Assembly (NCBI RefSeq): GCF_900452395.1
Contig: NZ_UGNV01000003.1
Coordinates: forward strand, 1-64,000
DNA: 64,000 nt
Origin: Legionella beliardensis
Lineage (GTDB): Bacteria > Pseudomonadota > Gammaproteobacteria > Legionellales > Legionellaceae
Direction of reading: 5' to 3'
The notes under the pieces were generated by a model, which had not been told where the DNA came from, did no database searches, and saw nothing but the letters and a program-made list of their open reading frames with translations. Position 1 is the stretch's first letter. Each line of letters starts with the position of its first letter. Made by a program: the position numbers and the translations under genes. Shown one piece after another: positions 55,376-63,048 of this stretch.

Positions 55376-55559
55376 AGATGAATTTCCCAAAATAATCTGC
55401 ATTATAGTGTTGTGAGAGATTAATATTTTTATAGGATTTGACTAAATTTTGGCTACTTATAATATGATGTTCATGTCTGATATTTAAGATAGGATGAGTA
55501 CGCTCTGTGTTAGAATCCATATGAATATTTTTTATCAATACCTTTGGATAACTAAACAT
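55365..55559 (-). CDS. Small protein overlapping the AKR fusion gene
   Basis: 64 residues, His/Asn-rich (MDSNTERTHPILNIRHEHHI). GGAG lies 8 nt before the ATG, and its stop overlaps the preferred AKR start by 11 bp, as in coupled genes. Unknown family. It may be a leader peptide or the 5' remnant of a longer fusion. Confidence 0.4.
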   Translation of the reverse strand: MFSYPKVLIKNIHMDSNTERTHPILNIRHEHHIISSQNLVKSYKNINLSQHYNADYFGKFIYEE

Positions 55560-55852
55560 TGGCTTTTCTCCATTGCTAGATTTTCAATGAGCTTTCTGTT
55601 CAAACAAGCCTCATATCATATGGCTATTTTTAGCTTTATAAATTTAGCTTATGAAATGACTGTGTGAGTTTATTTAATTAGGGATTTGGAGACAAGCAAT
55701 AATTAAGACGCTGTATAATATTGATAAATTGAATACTATTTTTTAATTAAATTACTATTTAAATAGTTGATCTCTGCTAGCTTAGTAAGGTTTCAAAAAA
55801 TGTTTATTTTTTAGACCTATATATTAAATGTCTCAAGTTATATTTACTGGAT

Positions 55853-55875
55853 TTTTACACTTATTTTGTGTAAAA
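55853..55875. promoter_or_regulatory. Operator dyad of the RelE/HTH module
   Basis: TTTTACAC and GTGTAAAA, 7 bp apart, 35 bp before the toxin start. Likely binding site of the antitoxin at 56187. The rest of 55560-55909 holds no gene. Confidence 0.5.
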
Positions 55876-55909
55876 TGAAATTATTTATACAAATATAAGA
55901 CTAGTTGCG

Positions 55910-56197
55910 TTGAAAGCGTTAAGTATTGTAGAGCTTTCTAAACGAGCTCAAAAAGATTTAGAAAAAATACCAGAACATATAAAAACTAAACTGTTAGTTT
56001 GGATCGATTCGGTAGAACAATTGGGTGTTTATCAAGTTCGAAAAATTTCAGGTTATCATGATGAGCCCTTAAAAGGTAACCGAGTAGGCCAACGCTCTAT
56101 ACGTCTTTCTAAAGGTTATCGGGCTATCTATACAATGACATCAAATGGCTGTATGGAGCTTATTACAATCGAAGAGGTAAATAAACATGACTATTAA
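55910..56197 (+). CDS. RelE/HigB-family toxin
   Basis: 95 residues. IVELSKRAQKDLEKIPEHIK, YQVRKISGYHDEPLKGNRVG, RSIRLSKGYRAIYTM and ELITIEEVNKHDY show the RelE fold, with basic residues on the last strands and a C-terminal His-Asp-Tyr. TTG start at 55910. It overlaps the antitoxin gene by 11 bp. The module looks intact. Confidence 0.85.
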   Translation: MKALSIVELSKRAQKDLEKIPEHIKTKLLVWIDSVEQLGVYQVRKISGYHDEPLKGNRVGQRSIRLSKGYRAIYTMTSNGCMELITIEEVNKHDY

Positions 56198-56486
56198 TGC
56201 ACGGGAGTATTTAGAAAAACAAGTAGGCCCTTTAAGTTTGGGTAAAACCCTTCGAGCTATTCGATTAGGTGAAGAAGAGAGCCAAACTCATTTTGCTAAA
56301 AGATTGGGAATTTCTGTTCAATACCTTTGTGATTTAGAACATGATCGGAAAATAGTGAGTGCTAAGAAAGCGAAATTGTTTGCAGATAAGCTTGGCTATT
56401 CTGATAAGCAATTTGTTCGGCTTGCCTTACAAGACTCATTAAATCAATATAATATACCTATGCATGTTGAAATTTCTGCTGCTTAA
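56187..56486 (+). CDS. XRE antitoxin of the RelE-like toxin
   Basis: 99 residues. GKTLRAIRLGEEESQTHFAK then RLGISVQYLCDLEHDRKIVS is the helix-turn-helix; KKAKLFADKLGYSDKQFVRL then the C-terminal VEISAA contacts the toxin. C-terminal relics of the same family are at 22664-22776 and 61679-61747. Confidence 0.87.
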   Translation: MTINAREYLEKQVGPLSLGKTLRAIRLGEEESQTHFAKRLGISVQYLCDLEHDRKIVSAKKAKLFADKLGYSDKQFVRLALQDSLNQYNIPMHVEISAA

Positions 56487-56731
56487 ATGATTTCATGTAA
56501 ATTACATATTTCTTTTGAATATTAATTTCCATTGGGCCTTGCTATTGTCTTAAATAAACTTAAAAAGATTGTTTTTATAAGTTCTGAAAGATAGTCAAGA
56601 CACCCTTCTGATGCTATACCAAATCTCTAGATTGCTCTGGTCTCAGCAAGGGTCGTTTTCTAAAGCAGCATGCTTTGACTATTTATCCTACCTATAGCAG
56701 CATCGATAGTATGATTTATTGGGGAATAAAT

Positions 56732-56956
56732 ATGAGTTCTCAAAAATTATCAATTTCACTACCTAAATTTCAATGTGAATTTATTGAGTATTATCAAATA
56801 GCACATGAATTTAAAACAAGATCAGATGTAATCAAAGAAGCGCTATATTTGTTACAGCAAAAAGAGCTTGAGTCTTATTATAAAGAAGCCAGCCAAGAAA
56901 TTCAGGAAGATTTCGAACATACTGCATTAGATGGTTTAGAAGAAAATGAAACGTGA
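56732..56956 (+). CDS. ParD/CopG-type antitoxin of a MazF-like module
   Basis: 74 residues. KLSISLPKFQCEFIEYYQIA, then KTRSDVIKEALYLLQQKELE, are the ribbon-helix-helix; the acidic tail (EIQEDFEHTALDGLEENET) would bind the toxin. ATG at 56732 has GGGG 7 nt before it and is preferred to the upstream start of the frame at 56675. It overlaps the toxin start by 11 bp. Confidence 0.82.
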   Translation: MSSQKLSISLPKFQCEFIEYYQIAHEFKTRSDVIKEALYLLQQKELESYYKEASQEIQEDFEHTALDGLEENET

Positions 56957-57288
56957 TGAAATATATTATGCAGATCTAGCTCCAACCATTGGTGCTGAGG
57001 CTCAAAAAAAGGCCGGTTTTAATTATTAGTAATAATGCAAATAATAATGCTGCGAAGGCAATCACTATTATTTCAATTACGTCAAATATAACAAAAGTTT
57101 ACCCTTTCGAAGTATTACTTGAAAAAAGCTTAACGGGCTTAGCAAAAGATTCTAAAGCGCAATGCCATCAAATTAGAACTATCTCCAAATTAAGAATTTC
57201 TAACATCAAGCCGCCAGGAATGATTAATGAAAAAATAATGAACAATATAGTGGCAGCTTTAAAACTTCATCTAGATATAGTAGTTTAA
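56946..57288 (+). pseudogene. MazF/PemK-type toxin, frameshifted in an A-run
   Basis: MKRDEIYYADLAPTIGAEAQ is a typical MazF start. The frame ends early at GFNY, but the next frame continues RPVLIISNNANNNAAKAITI, ...VYPFEVLLEKSLTGLAKDSK and CHQIRTISKLRISN to a stop at 57288. A run of seven A at 57004-57010 has probably lost one base; restoring it gives AQKKRPVLIIS. The toxin is off in this sequence, unless slippage restores it. Confidence 0.8.
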
Positions 57289-57321
57289 ATAGTCCAAATA
57301 AGCCGTTAAATGACTATAAAA

Positions 57322-57486
57322 AGGCAGTGTTGCAAAAACTACTACAGGAGTTGCATACATATAGACTCAGGGCATCTTAAGTAAATATGAAATAACTGGT
57401 TGATAAATGAGATTTCATTTTGCTTTCCAACCATCCGTTTATTAAATTGTTCTTTTTTGAACATACGCATGATTTCAAGCCTTTAT
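57322..57486 (-). mobile_element. IS6-family transposase, C-terminal remnant with terminal repeat
   Basis: The minus-strand frame reads LEIMRMFKKEQFNKRMVGKQ then NEISFINQLFHIYLR, the C-terminus of IS6-type transposases (EIMxMxKKxQF...FINxLF). GGCAGTGTTGCAAAAAC at 57322 is a degenerate terminal repeat of the same family as the 18439 element. The catalytic part is lost. Confidence 0.65.
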
Positions 57487-57550
57487 CGAATTGGTATTAT
57501 CTAAGCTGTTTTAATGTTATAAATTATAATTTGTTTTGAGGGTTTTTATA

Positions 57551-57714
57551 GGAACTGTTGCAAAGAATTTCACACCTTTTAAAGGTAGATTTTGAACTAA
57601 AATTTAATATTTTTTATTTGCCTAATTGGTAAAACAAGAAACTTAGATTTATTTATCTTTAAGTAAATGAAAAATATTTTTGATTTTATAAAATTCAATT
57701 TTTTGCAACAGAGC
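57551..57714. mobile_element. 164-bp mini-element with IS6-like inverted ends
   Basis: The ends GGAACTGTTGCAAAGAA and TTTTTTGCAACAGAGCC are inverted repeats matching at 14 of 17 positions and resemble the IS6-type ends at 18439-18758. The interior has no gene, as in a MITE or deletion derivative. It borders the GC-richer metalloprotease-like gene. Confidence 0.6.
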
Positions 57715-57752
57715 CCTTGAATCACCATTCAGGTAAAAATCTAACCAGAGCC

Positions 57753-58667
57753 TTACCCTCTAGACCTTTCTTCGTACTGTGTTTTTTCCAATTCATTGAA
57801 TGCGTCAAGAAGGTCTTGAGAATCGGTCTCTCGGGCTAGTTTTGGTAGATCCAGTCTCAGGCCTAAGCCAGTGAGATACTGACTTGCGAGAGTACCCATG
57901 TCTGCAGTTTTGACGACACCGCTGGTTAAAACTTCCATCACATAGTTACCAAAGAGAAAGGCTTCATACTCATGATTTAATGTTAAAAAATCACAGAAAG
58001 AGATTTTAAGTTCTTGATCAAAAACCTGTTTTTGAGCAAGGAATCCTGATTGATATGCTGTTGCATCGACAGAACCTATACCGCTAAAGCCTATCTGAAA
58101 CTGATAAGAGTGGCGTGTTTCATGAATCAAAAAGAGAAGCGCAGCATGAGGATTTGCATCCGCAAATAGTTTCACAGGATTTAATATGACTTTGCCAGTT
58201 CCTGGTTGGGTCGGATCGAACTGAAAGAATGTCGACTTCCGGGCGGAGTTATCTAAGAGCAGCTCTGGAGCGGGCATTCCCGAGGCCATTACTTGTAAAG
58301 TAAAGATGCGATTCATCACTTGAATGCGCTCTAATTCACTAAGCTGTGGAAAATTCACCACCAGTTCCGCCAGTCCTGGTTCGCTTCGAATGGCAGAAAT
58401 CAAAGCATCTCCTTGAGCATAAGTAGTTAGCAAAGATTCTTCGAGAAAATTTCTAGACTCAAAATGTAACACTGAGGCACCAGGAAAAAGGTTCTGAAAA
58501 GATGAGTTGGCAAAGAACGTTGGATCCAGTGGTTCGGGTGATACTGCTGAATAATATTTGTAGAAACTACCAGCAGTCATTTCCCTGCTATACTGTGCCG
58601 CATGAGCGCTAGCAGTAATAAAGATTCCCAACGTAAATGATAAGATCAATAGTCCTATTTGCCTCAT
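57753..58667 (-). CDS. Secreted HExxH metallopeptidase-like protein
   Basis: 304 residues. Signal peptide: RQIGLLILSFTLGIFITASA followed by HAAQ. LLFLIHETRHSYQFQIGF contains HETRH, a zinc HExxH site, and a downstream FLTLNHEYEAFLFGN offers Glu/His ligands. It probably acts in the periplasm or outside the cell. It is GC-richer than its neighbours and has IS6-like ends just beyond its 3' end, both signs of transfer. The 58668-58939 stretch upstream has no convincing gene. Confidence 0.7.
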   Translation of the reverse strand: MRQIGLLILSFTLGIFITASAHAAQYSREMTAGSFYKYYSAVSPEPLDPTFFANSSFQNLFPGASVLHFESRNFLEESLLTTYAQGDALISAIRSEPGLAELVVNFPQLSELERIQVMNRIFTLQVMASGMPAPELLLDNSARKSTFFQFDPTQPGTGKVILNPVKLFADANPHAALLFLIHETRHSYQFQIGFSGIGSVDATAYQSGFLAQKQVFDQELKISFCDFLTLNHEYEAFLFGNYVMEVLTSGVVKTADMGTLASQYLTGLGLRLDLPKLARETDSQDLLDAFNELEKTQYEERSRG

Positions 58668-58939
58668 AAATTATCCTCCTGATGTGTAGTAGTCTGGCGA
58701 TTTCAAATCTTACAGAATTGTCTGTCAGTTTAGGTTTAGTTAAGCGATTTTCTATCCAGAACTGTTTATTACCGATTAAGGTTTGTATTAGAGTTTGAAG
58801 ACACTCTCTAAAGGTTGTAAAGTTTAAGAAAGTCAATTTAATAGATGGATGATTAGCAGTCAATCTGAAAAGGAATTTATTAAGCAATTGTTTGACATTT
58901 ATGCTTAAGAACTATAGCAAATTTAATTTTTTGAATAAC

Positions 58940-59293
58940 TTATATTTTTTGCACTAGAACCATATTTAATAAAAGCAATAGCCTGAAAAAGTTAACTGAG
59001 CAAAGAAATTTATCATAAAATATGATAAGAGTAATTTCCAGAATAGATGCCGCTTTATTCATATTGGAATCAAGAACAAAGGCAACTCGAGTAATATTAG
59101 TATTAGGAATAGCTTCCAGGTAATCAGCAAAATCTTTTAAATGCACCAAATCCACAATACCATCAGGCAGCACATGCGTACAAAGTACGAAATTAATGGG
59201 GGAATTTTGCTCAGCATTTAAGAATTCAGTTTTTTTATTTCGTAAAGACTCAAGGCTTTTTAAAAAATGAGGTAATTCTTTGCCGTTAATCAT
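58940..59293 (-). pseudogene. Truncated copy of the 975-residue gene
   Basis: Its first 88 codons are almost identical to those of the gene at 6264-9191 (KTEFLNAEQNSPINFVLCTH and HLKDFADYLEAIPNTNITRV), then the frame degenerates to LIIFYDKFLCSVNFF. The upstream DNA also matches: AATATGATTTACTTGT at about 59581 and about 9328. It is therefore a duplicated segment, not convergent similarity. Only about 9 % of the parent's length remains. Confidence 0.8.
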
Positions 59294-59654
59294 AATTCCT
59301 AAATTTAGATAGTTTTTCCCTGATGACCTTAGGATAGCGATCCTTTAATCACAATTGATTGTTAATCTGCTAAGTCAATAGCTAGCAAAAAGCACGAAAA
59401 AAATCATTTAAAAACAAGAATAAAATATATCATTTTTATATGTAATTTTTTTTTGCCAAAATTTATAATTTTTAACCTTAAAAAGTCTATCTAAAAAATC
59501 CAGTTAACTAGGCGTGGATATAATTCATGATTTGATAAAAAAATTCGGCTTAAATTTAATAGTTAATTAATGAGTTAGTAATATGATTTACTTGTATGTA
59601 ATTTGTTTTGATTTTAAGTGATGTGCAAATAAATAAATTATTTTGGAGGTGGTT
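59294..59654. other. Intergenic region between divergent genes
   Basis: About 360 bp, very AT-rich. It contains the block shared with the region upstream of the 975-residue gene (around 59580-59625). No gene seen. Confidence 0.45.
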
Positions 59655-59966
59655 ATGTCTAGTAAAGAAGAAAAAGATGAAGAAATGAGAAGAAATCAGC
59701 AAGAGTATGCAGAGTTTTTAATAAGGTTTATTAAGGATTTAATGGATTTATTGGCTACTCTAGATGTGAGAAGCACGCCGCAACCAGAGCAGAGTAAAAA
59801 ACAAGAAGAATCTAGCCGCAATCTACTTAGTATGTCTGAGATGCCTACCGACTCTGTTTGTCCTAATGATTTTAACTTAGATAATTTGGATATAGAAAAT
59901 GAGATAAATAATCCAGTAGAGAATGAACTAGCCAGTAGTGAAAATTCTTTAAGATTTACTCATTAA
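59655..59966 (+). CDS. Small acidic protein next to a papain-like gene
   Basis: 103 residues with GGAGG 5-6 nt before the ATG. The N-terminal helix (KEEKDEEMRRNQQEYAEFLI, then RFIKDLMDLLATL) is amphipathic and may form a coiled coil; the rest is Ser/Asn/Glu-rich and disordered. The next gene starts 28 bp later, so the two are probably co-transcribed; a chaperone or partner role is possible but unproven. Confidence 0.55.
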   Translation: MSSKEEKDEEMRRNQQEYAEFLIRFIKDLMDLLATLDVRSTPQPEQSKKQEESSRNLLSMSEMPTDSVCPNDFNLDNLDIENEINNPVENELASSENSLRFTH

Positions 59967-59994
59967 AAAGAGTATACCTAAGTAGGAGTATTTT

Positions 59995-61071
59995 ATGATT
60001 TCATATATTGAAAATGGGGATATTTTAATAGCCATGGATTCACCTATTGCGTCCACTATGAATCAAAATCAAGCAATAGCCCATCTTATTCAAACAGCTG
60101 ATCATGGTATGATTTACAGACGAGGAGATAAAGGACATGTTATTTATCATGCTGCTTTAGGTGAACATCAGAGCGGGGTTCGTGGCCATTTATTTTCTAA
60201 AGTAATTAAAGACAGTGAACTCGGGGATTGTTATGTGTTACGCTTTAAAGATGAAAAGCTAGCCTCAGCCTTAGCTGATGTTGTAGAGCGCCTTAATCCA
60301 AAATTAAGTCAAGAAGCATTGAGTAAGCTTCCTAAAAAAGATGGTGTAATCACTTTACCTACGCCTTTTGCAAATTTTTTTGAGCGTAACCAAGATACTT
60401 CTGAGCGAGTTCGTTTACATGAGTTATTTAGAGCTTTTCGTGCCCATATGCGTAGCCACGATGAACAACAACCTGAAAAACGCTCTTTAAGTAAAAACAA
60501 AGGTATTTCTTGTTCGAATTTTGTAGCTTACGCAGTGAAAATAGCTATTATAGACAGAGTATTCCCACAAGGGGTTCCAGACAGTTTACTGTCATATTAT
60601 GAAGTTGATTATATAGCAAGGAAAGGTTATCAAGATAATCCTATCAAAAAACTATCAGATTTGGATAAGAGTTTTTTTGAGGAGTTTTCAGCGTTGGTTC
60701 TTAAGGAATTAAATCAATCTGAAGATATACCTTCGGAAATAAAAATGGATTTATATGATTTTTTATGTTTACCAGTTAAAGGATATAATATCAGTGCATT
60801 TTATTCTAATTTAACAAAGTTTCCTAAACTTTATTCCGAGCAAGGGTATTTATTAATACAACAAGAGGTGGATAATCACGGGAAAGAAACTCTTACTCCT
60901 GCTGCTGTAAGCTTAGAAGGATTAAAAATTATTTCCAAGCATTATGAAGAGGCCGGTCAAGATATTGCTCCAATAAAATTAACTAAAGAGTTTTTGAGCC
61001 AAATTGAGCCCTTGAGTGCCGATCCTGAAAAATCAGAGATATATTCAAATTATACAGGACCTTCAATTTAA
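59995..61071 (+). CDS. Permuted papain-fold (NlpC/P60-YiiX-like) protein
   Basis: 358 residues. ENGDILIAMDSP is the usual opening of permuted papain-fold hydrolases, GDKGHVIYHAALGEH supplies a catalytic His (48), and GISCSNFVAYAVK a Cys (173). In the YiiX/LRAT-like class the His precedes the Cys, as here. Such enzymes cut or transfer acyl or peptide groups. No signal peptide. The C-terminal 120 residues are helical and ungrouped. GTAGGAG-like sequence precedes the ATG. Probable effector; substrate unknown. Confidence 0.55.
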   Translation: MISYIENGDILIAMDSPIASTMNQNQAIAHLIQTADHGMIYRRGDKGHVIYHAALGEHQSGVRGHLFSKVIKDSELGDCYVLRFKDEKLASALADVVERLNPKLSQEALSKLPKKDGVITLPTPFANFFERNQDTSERVRLHELFRAFRAHMRSHDEQQPEKRSLSKNKGISCSNFVAYAVKIAIIDRVFPQGVPDSLLSYYEVDYIARKGYQDNPIKKLSDLDKSFFEEFSALVLKELNQSEDIPSEIKMDLYDFLCLPVKGYNISAFYSNLTKFPKLYSEQGYLLIQQEVDNHGKETLTPAAVSLEGLKIISKHYEEAGQDIAPIKLTKEFLSQIEPLSADPEKSEIYSNYTGPSI

Positions 61072-61351
61072 CTGTGTTAGTTGATCTAGTGTAATAGTTT
61101 CGTTTTTAGACATTCTAACAACGATTGTCGTATCAATTTATTAAGAATACACAAATTTGTTGGTAAGATTTAGTGAAGCAAGAAGGCTTAGATTTGTCAG
61201 TTAGGATAGAGAATGAGGCTTAAATGTTGAAGGTGGAGTATGAATTATTAGCATCAAAGTTAATGTGCTAAATTATTAAGGTATTTATTAGTCAACCTAT
61301 TTTATGAAGCAGGTGAATCTTTATGTTTAATATTATTTGCAATAAAGCCAG

Positions 61352-61522
61352 CTAGGTTTGTGTTGGAAATCTTCTAGATGGTGATTCTTGGGTATCAGGC
61401 GATATAATATTTTGATTATTGTAGGCCTTTTCCATTATCTTTATTAGTTCTTTTTGAATGTCTTTTGGCTTATTGGAGGTGAGATAAATAACGCTCACAT
61501 TCGTATTGTAATTGCGCTTAAT
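61352..61522 (-). pseudogene. Unidentified gene tail
   Basis: Minus-strand frame without a start codon: KRNYNTNVSVIYLTSNKPKD, then IQKELIKIMEKAYNNQNIIS and a stop. It reads like real protein but the family is unknown. The flanking 61072-61351 stretch has no gene. Confidence 0.35.
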
Positions 61523-61678
61523 TTACTGCGGGCAGAAAGTGTTTCAATAGTTTAATTGCTTAACTATACTACTAAATTCTAATTCATATTAATTATGTTA
61601 ATATCACAAGTCCAATGATTATCGTAGGCGCTTCATTAGCCCAAGAATGGCAACTAAGTTATTAATAAACTAATTTTT

Positions 61679-61747
61679 TCTAAAAATCAGTTTGTTCGGC
61701 TTTGTCTATAGGATTTATTGAATCGAGAAGCCCTGGAATTGAAGTAA
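61679..61747 (+). pseudogene. C-terminal relic of an XRE antitoxin
   Basis: SKNQFVRLCL stop DLLNREALELK matches the end of the antitoxin at 56187-56486 and the relic at 22664-22776. An internal TAG shows it is dead. Confidence 0.6.
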
Positions 61748-61808
61748 AAAAATAGCGTTTCTTCAATTTTGGGACCTCGCTAGTCGTAACAGGCACTGTT
61801 TCTTTAAA

Positions 61809-61873
61809 GCTCTGTTACTGCAATGATAGCGTTTTAAATATAAACTCATCCTTATTCCTTTCGGTAACAGAGC
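61809..61873. repeat. Inverted repeat GCTCTGTTAC / GTAACAGAGC
   Basis: Two perfect 10-bp arms 45 bp apart, AT-rich between. It may be a small insertion remnant or a regulatory dyad about 100 bp before the YopJ-like gene. Confidence 0.4.
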
Positions 61874-61976
61874 AACTAAGACAATTCGATACTAATCTTT
61901 AGTATTTTATAATAATATGACTATATAATGAGCAATACAAATATGGTAGTTATATAATTAAAACAAGGTGATCTGT

Positions 61977-62852
61977 ATGTTTTCATCGAATGAATATGTA
62001 TGCGCTAATATATCGCGCTCGTCTGACTATACTTTTATTTCTGCTTTTATCTTAACTATGTTAAAAGAAAAAAGCCAAGAAGACTCAAACAGAGAATCCT
62101 CAAAAAGTTTAAATAATGCTTATGCTTTATCAGCACAGGAAATCAAATTATTTTTTTTGAAAAAGAACAATGATTGCCATGTAATAACAGGGGATTTTGA
62201 GCAGTTAGTTAAGCAAATAGTGACATTATTAAAAAACAGTAAAGAACAAATGCCTTGTCGAATACAAATAGCCTATAAGCGAACTGATATAGATTTTGAA
62301 ACTGGGGAAGAATATCAGCACTGGTCTAGCATGGATGTTTCTGTAACTACAGATAAAATAGGTATCCTATATTTAGATTCGGCGGGAGATCCCAGTAATA
62401 TTGAAATAGCTATTGAAATAGCTCAATCTCTTGAAAATGCAGAACTGACTATTTGTGATGATTTTTCACCAAAATACAAGCCATCTGCAATGCAAAAAGA
62501 TGGAGAAAGTTGTAGCATATTTATAGCAGATTTAATATTACAAATGAAAAAAATTAATGACTTACATGAAAGAATTGCCTTACATCGTATTTTTAATGAA
62601 AAAGAAAATTACTATGATTTAGATCCGCGTAAATTACCGCCAATTCTACTCAGAAATGCGCAATCAATAACTTTTTTAACACAGTGTATTAATGAAAATG
62701 AAGAATGCGCAACTTATCGAGTGAGTAATAAGGGCGAATTATTAATGGAGTATGTAGCAAGACATACTATTTTCTGTCCTTTAGTTAACAAAGAGGTTAA
62801 CGCAGCGATTCAGGCTAAACAAATAGCGTTTGCTCGTAAGGTGAGAATCTGA
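61977..62852 (+). CDS. YopJ-like (clan CE) acetyltransferase/protease candidate effector
   Basis: 291 residues. HWSSMDVSV gives His115, ILYLDSAGDPSN Asp134 and MQKDGESCSIFIADLIL Gln173 and Cys179. The spacings His-Asp 19 and His-Cys 64 match YopJ (His109, Glu128, Cys172) and the Asp variant PopP2. YopJ-family enzymes acetylate Ser/Thr/Lys of host kinases after injection. ATG at 61977 is preferred to GTG at 61968 because AAGGTGAT lies just before it. No signal peptide. Fold similarity is inferred from motif spacing, not alignment; a Ulp1-like protease is the alternative. Confidence 0.65.
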   Translation: MFSSNEYVCANISRSSDYTFISAFILTMLKEKSQEDSNRESSKSLNNAYALSAQEIKLFFLKKNNDCHVITGDFEQLVKQIVTLLKNSKEQMPCRIQIAYKRTDIDFETGEEYQHWSSMDVSVTTDKIGILYLDSAGDPSNIEIAIEIAQSLENAELTICDDFSPKYKPSAMQKDGESCSIFIADLILQMKKINDLHERIALHRIFNEKENYYDLDPRKLPPILLRNAQSITFLTQCINENEECATYRVSNKGELLMEYVARHTIFCPLVNKEVNAAIQAKQIAFARKVRI

Positions 62853-63048
62853 TGTTGCTAATAGGCTATGCGCTTTTTTATAATCTATTTGTTATTTTAA
62901 TTGCTTTTTTGACTAAATCTTAGGTTTTTTTCAAGCCATTTTAAATCTAACTAAAATTTAAATACCCTTTAAACTAGTTTTTATACAAGAGCTAAATACA
63001 CAATTTTATAAAAAAAAGTATTAAATCCTCATTGTAATAGGAGCTTTC

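Noticed and set aside
58609-58887. 92-codon minus-strand frame upstream of the secreted HETRH protein
   Set aside because: It overlaps the signal-peptide start of that gene, has no convincing family and is probably chance or a relic.
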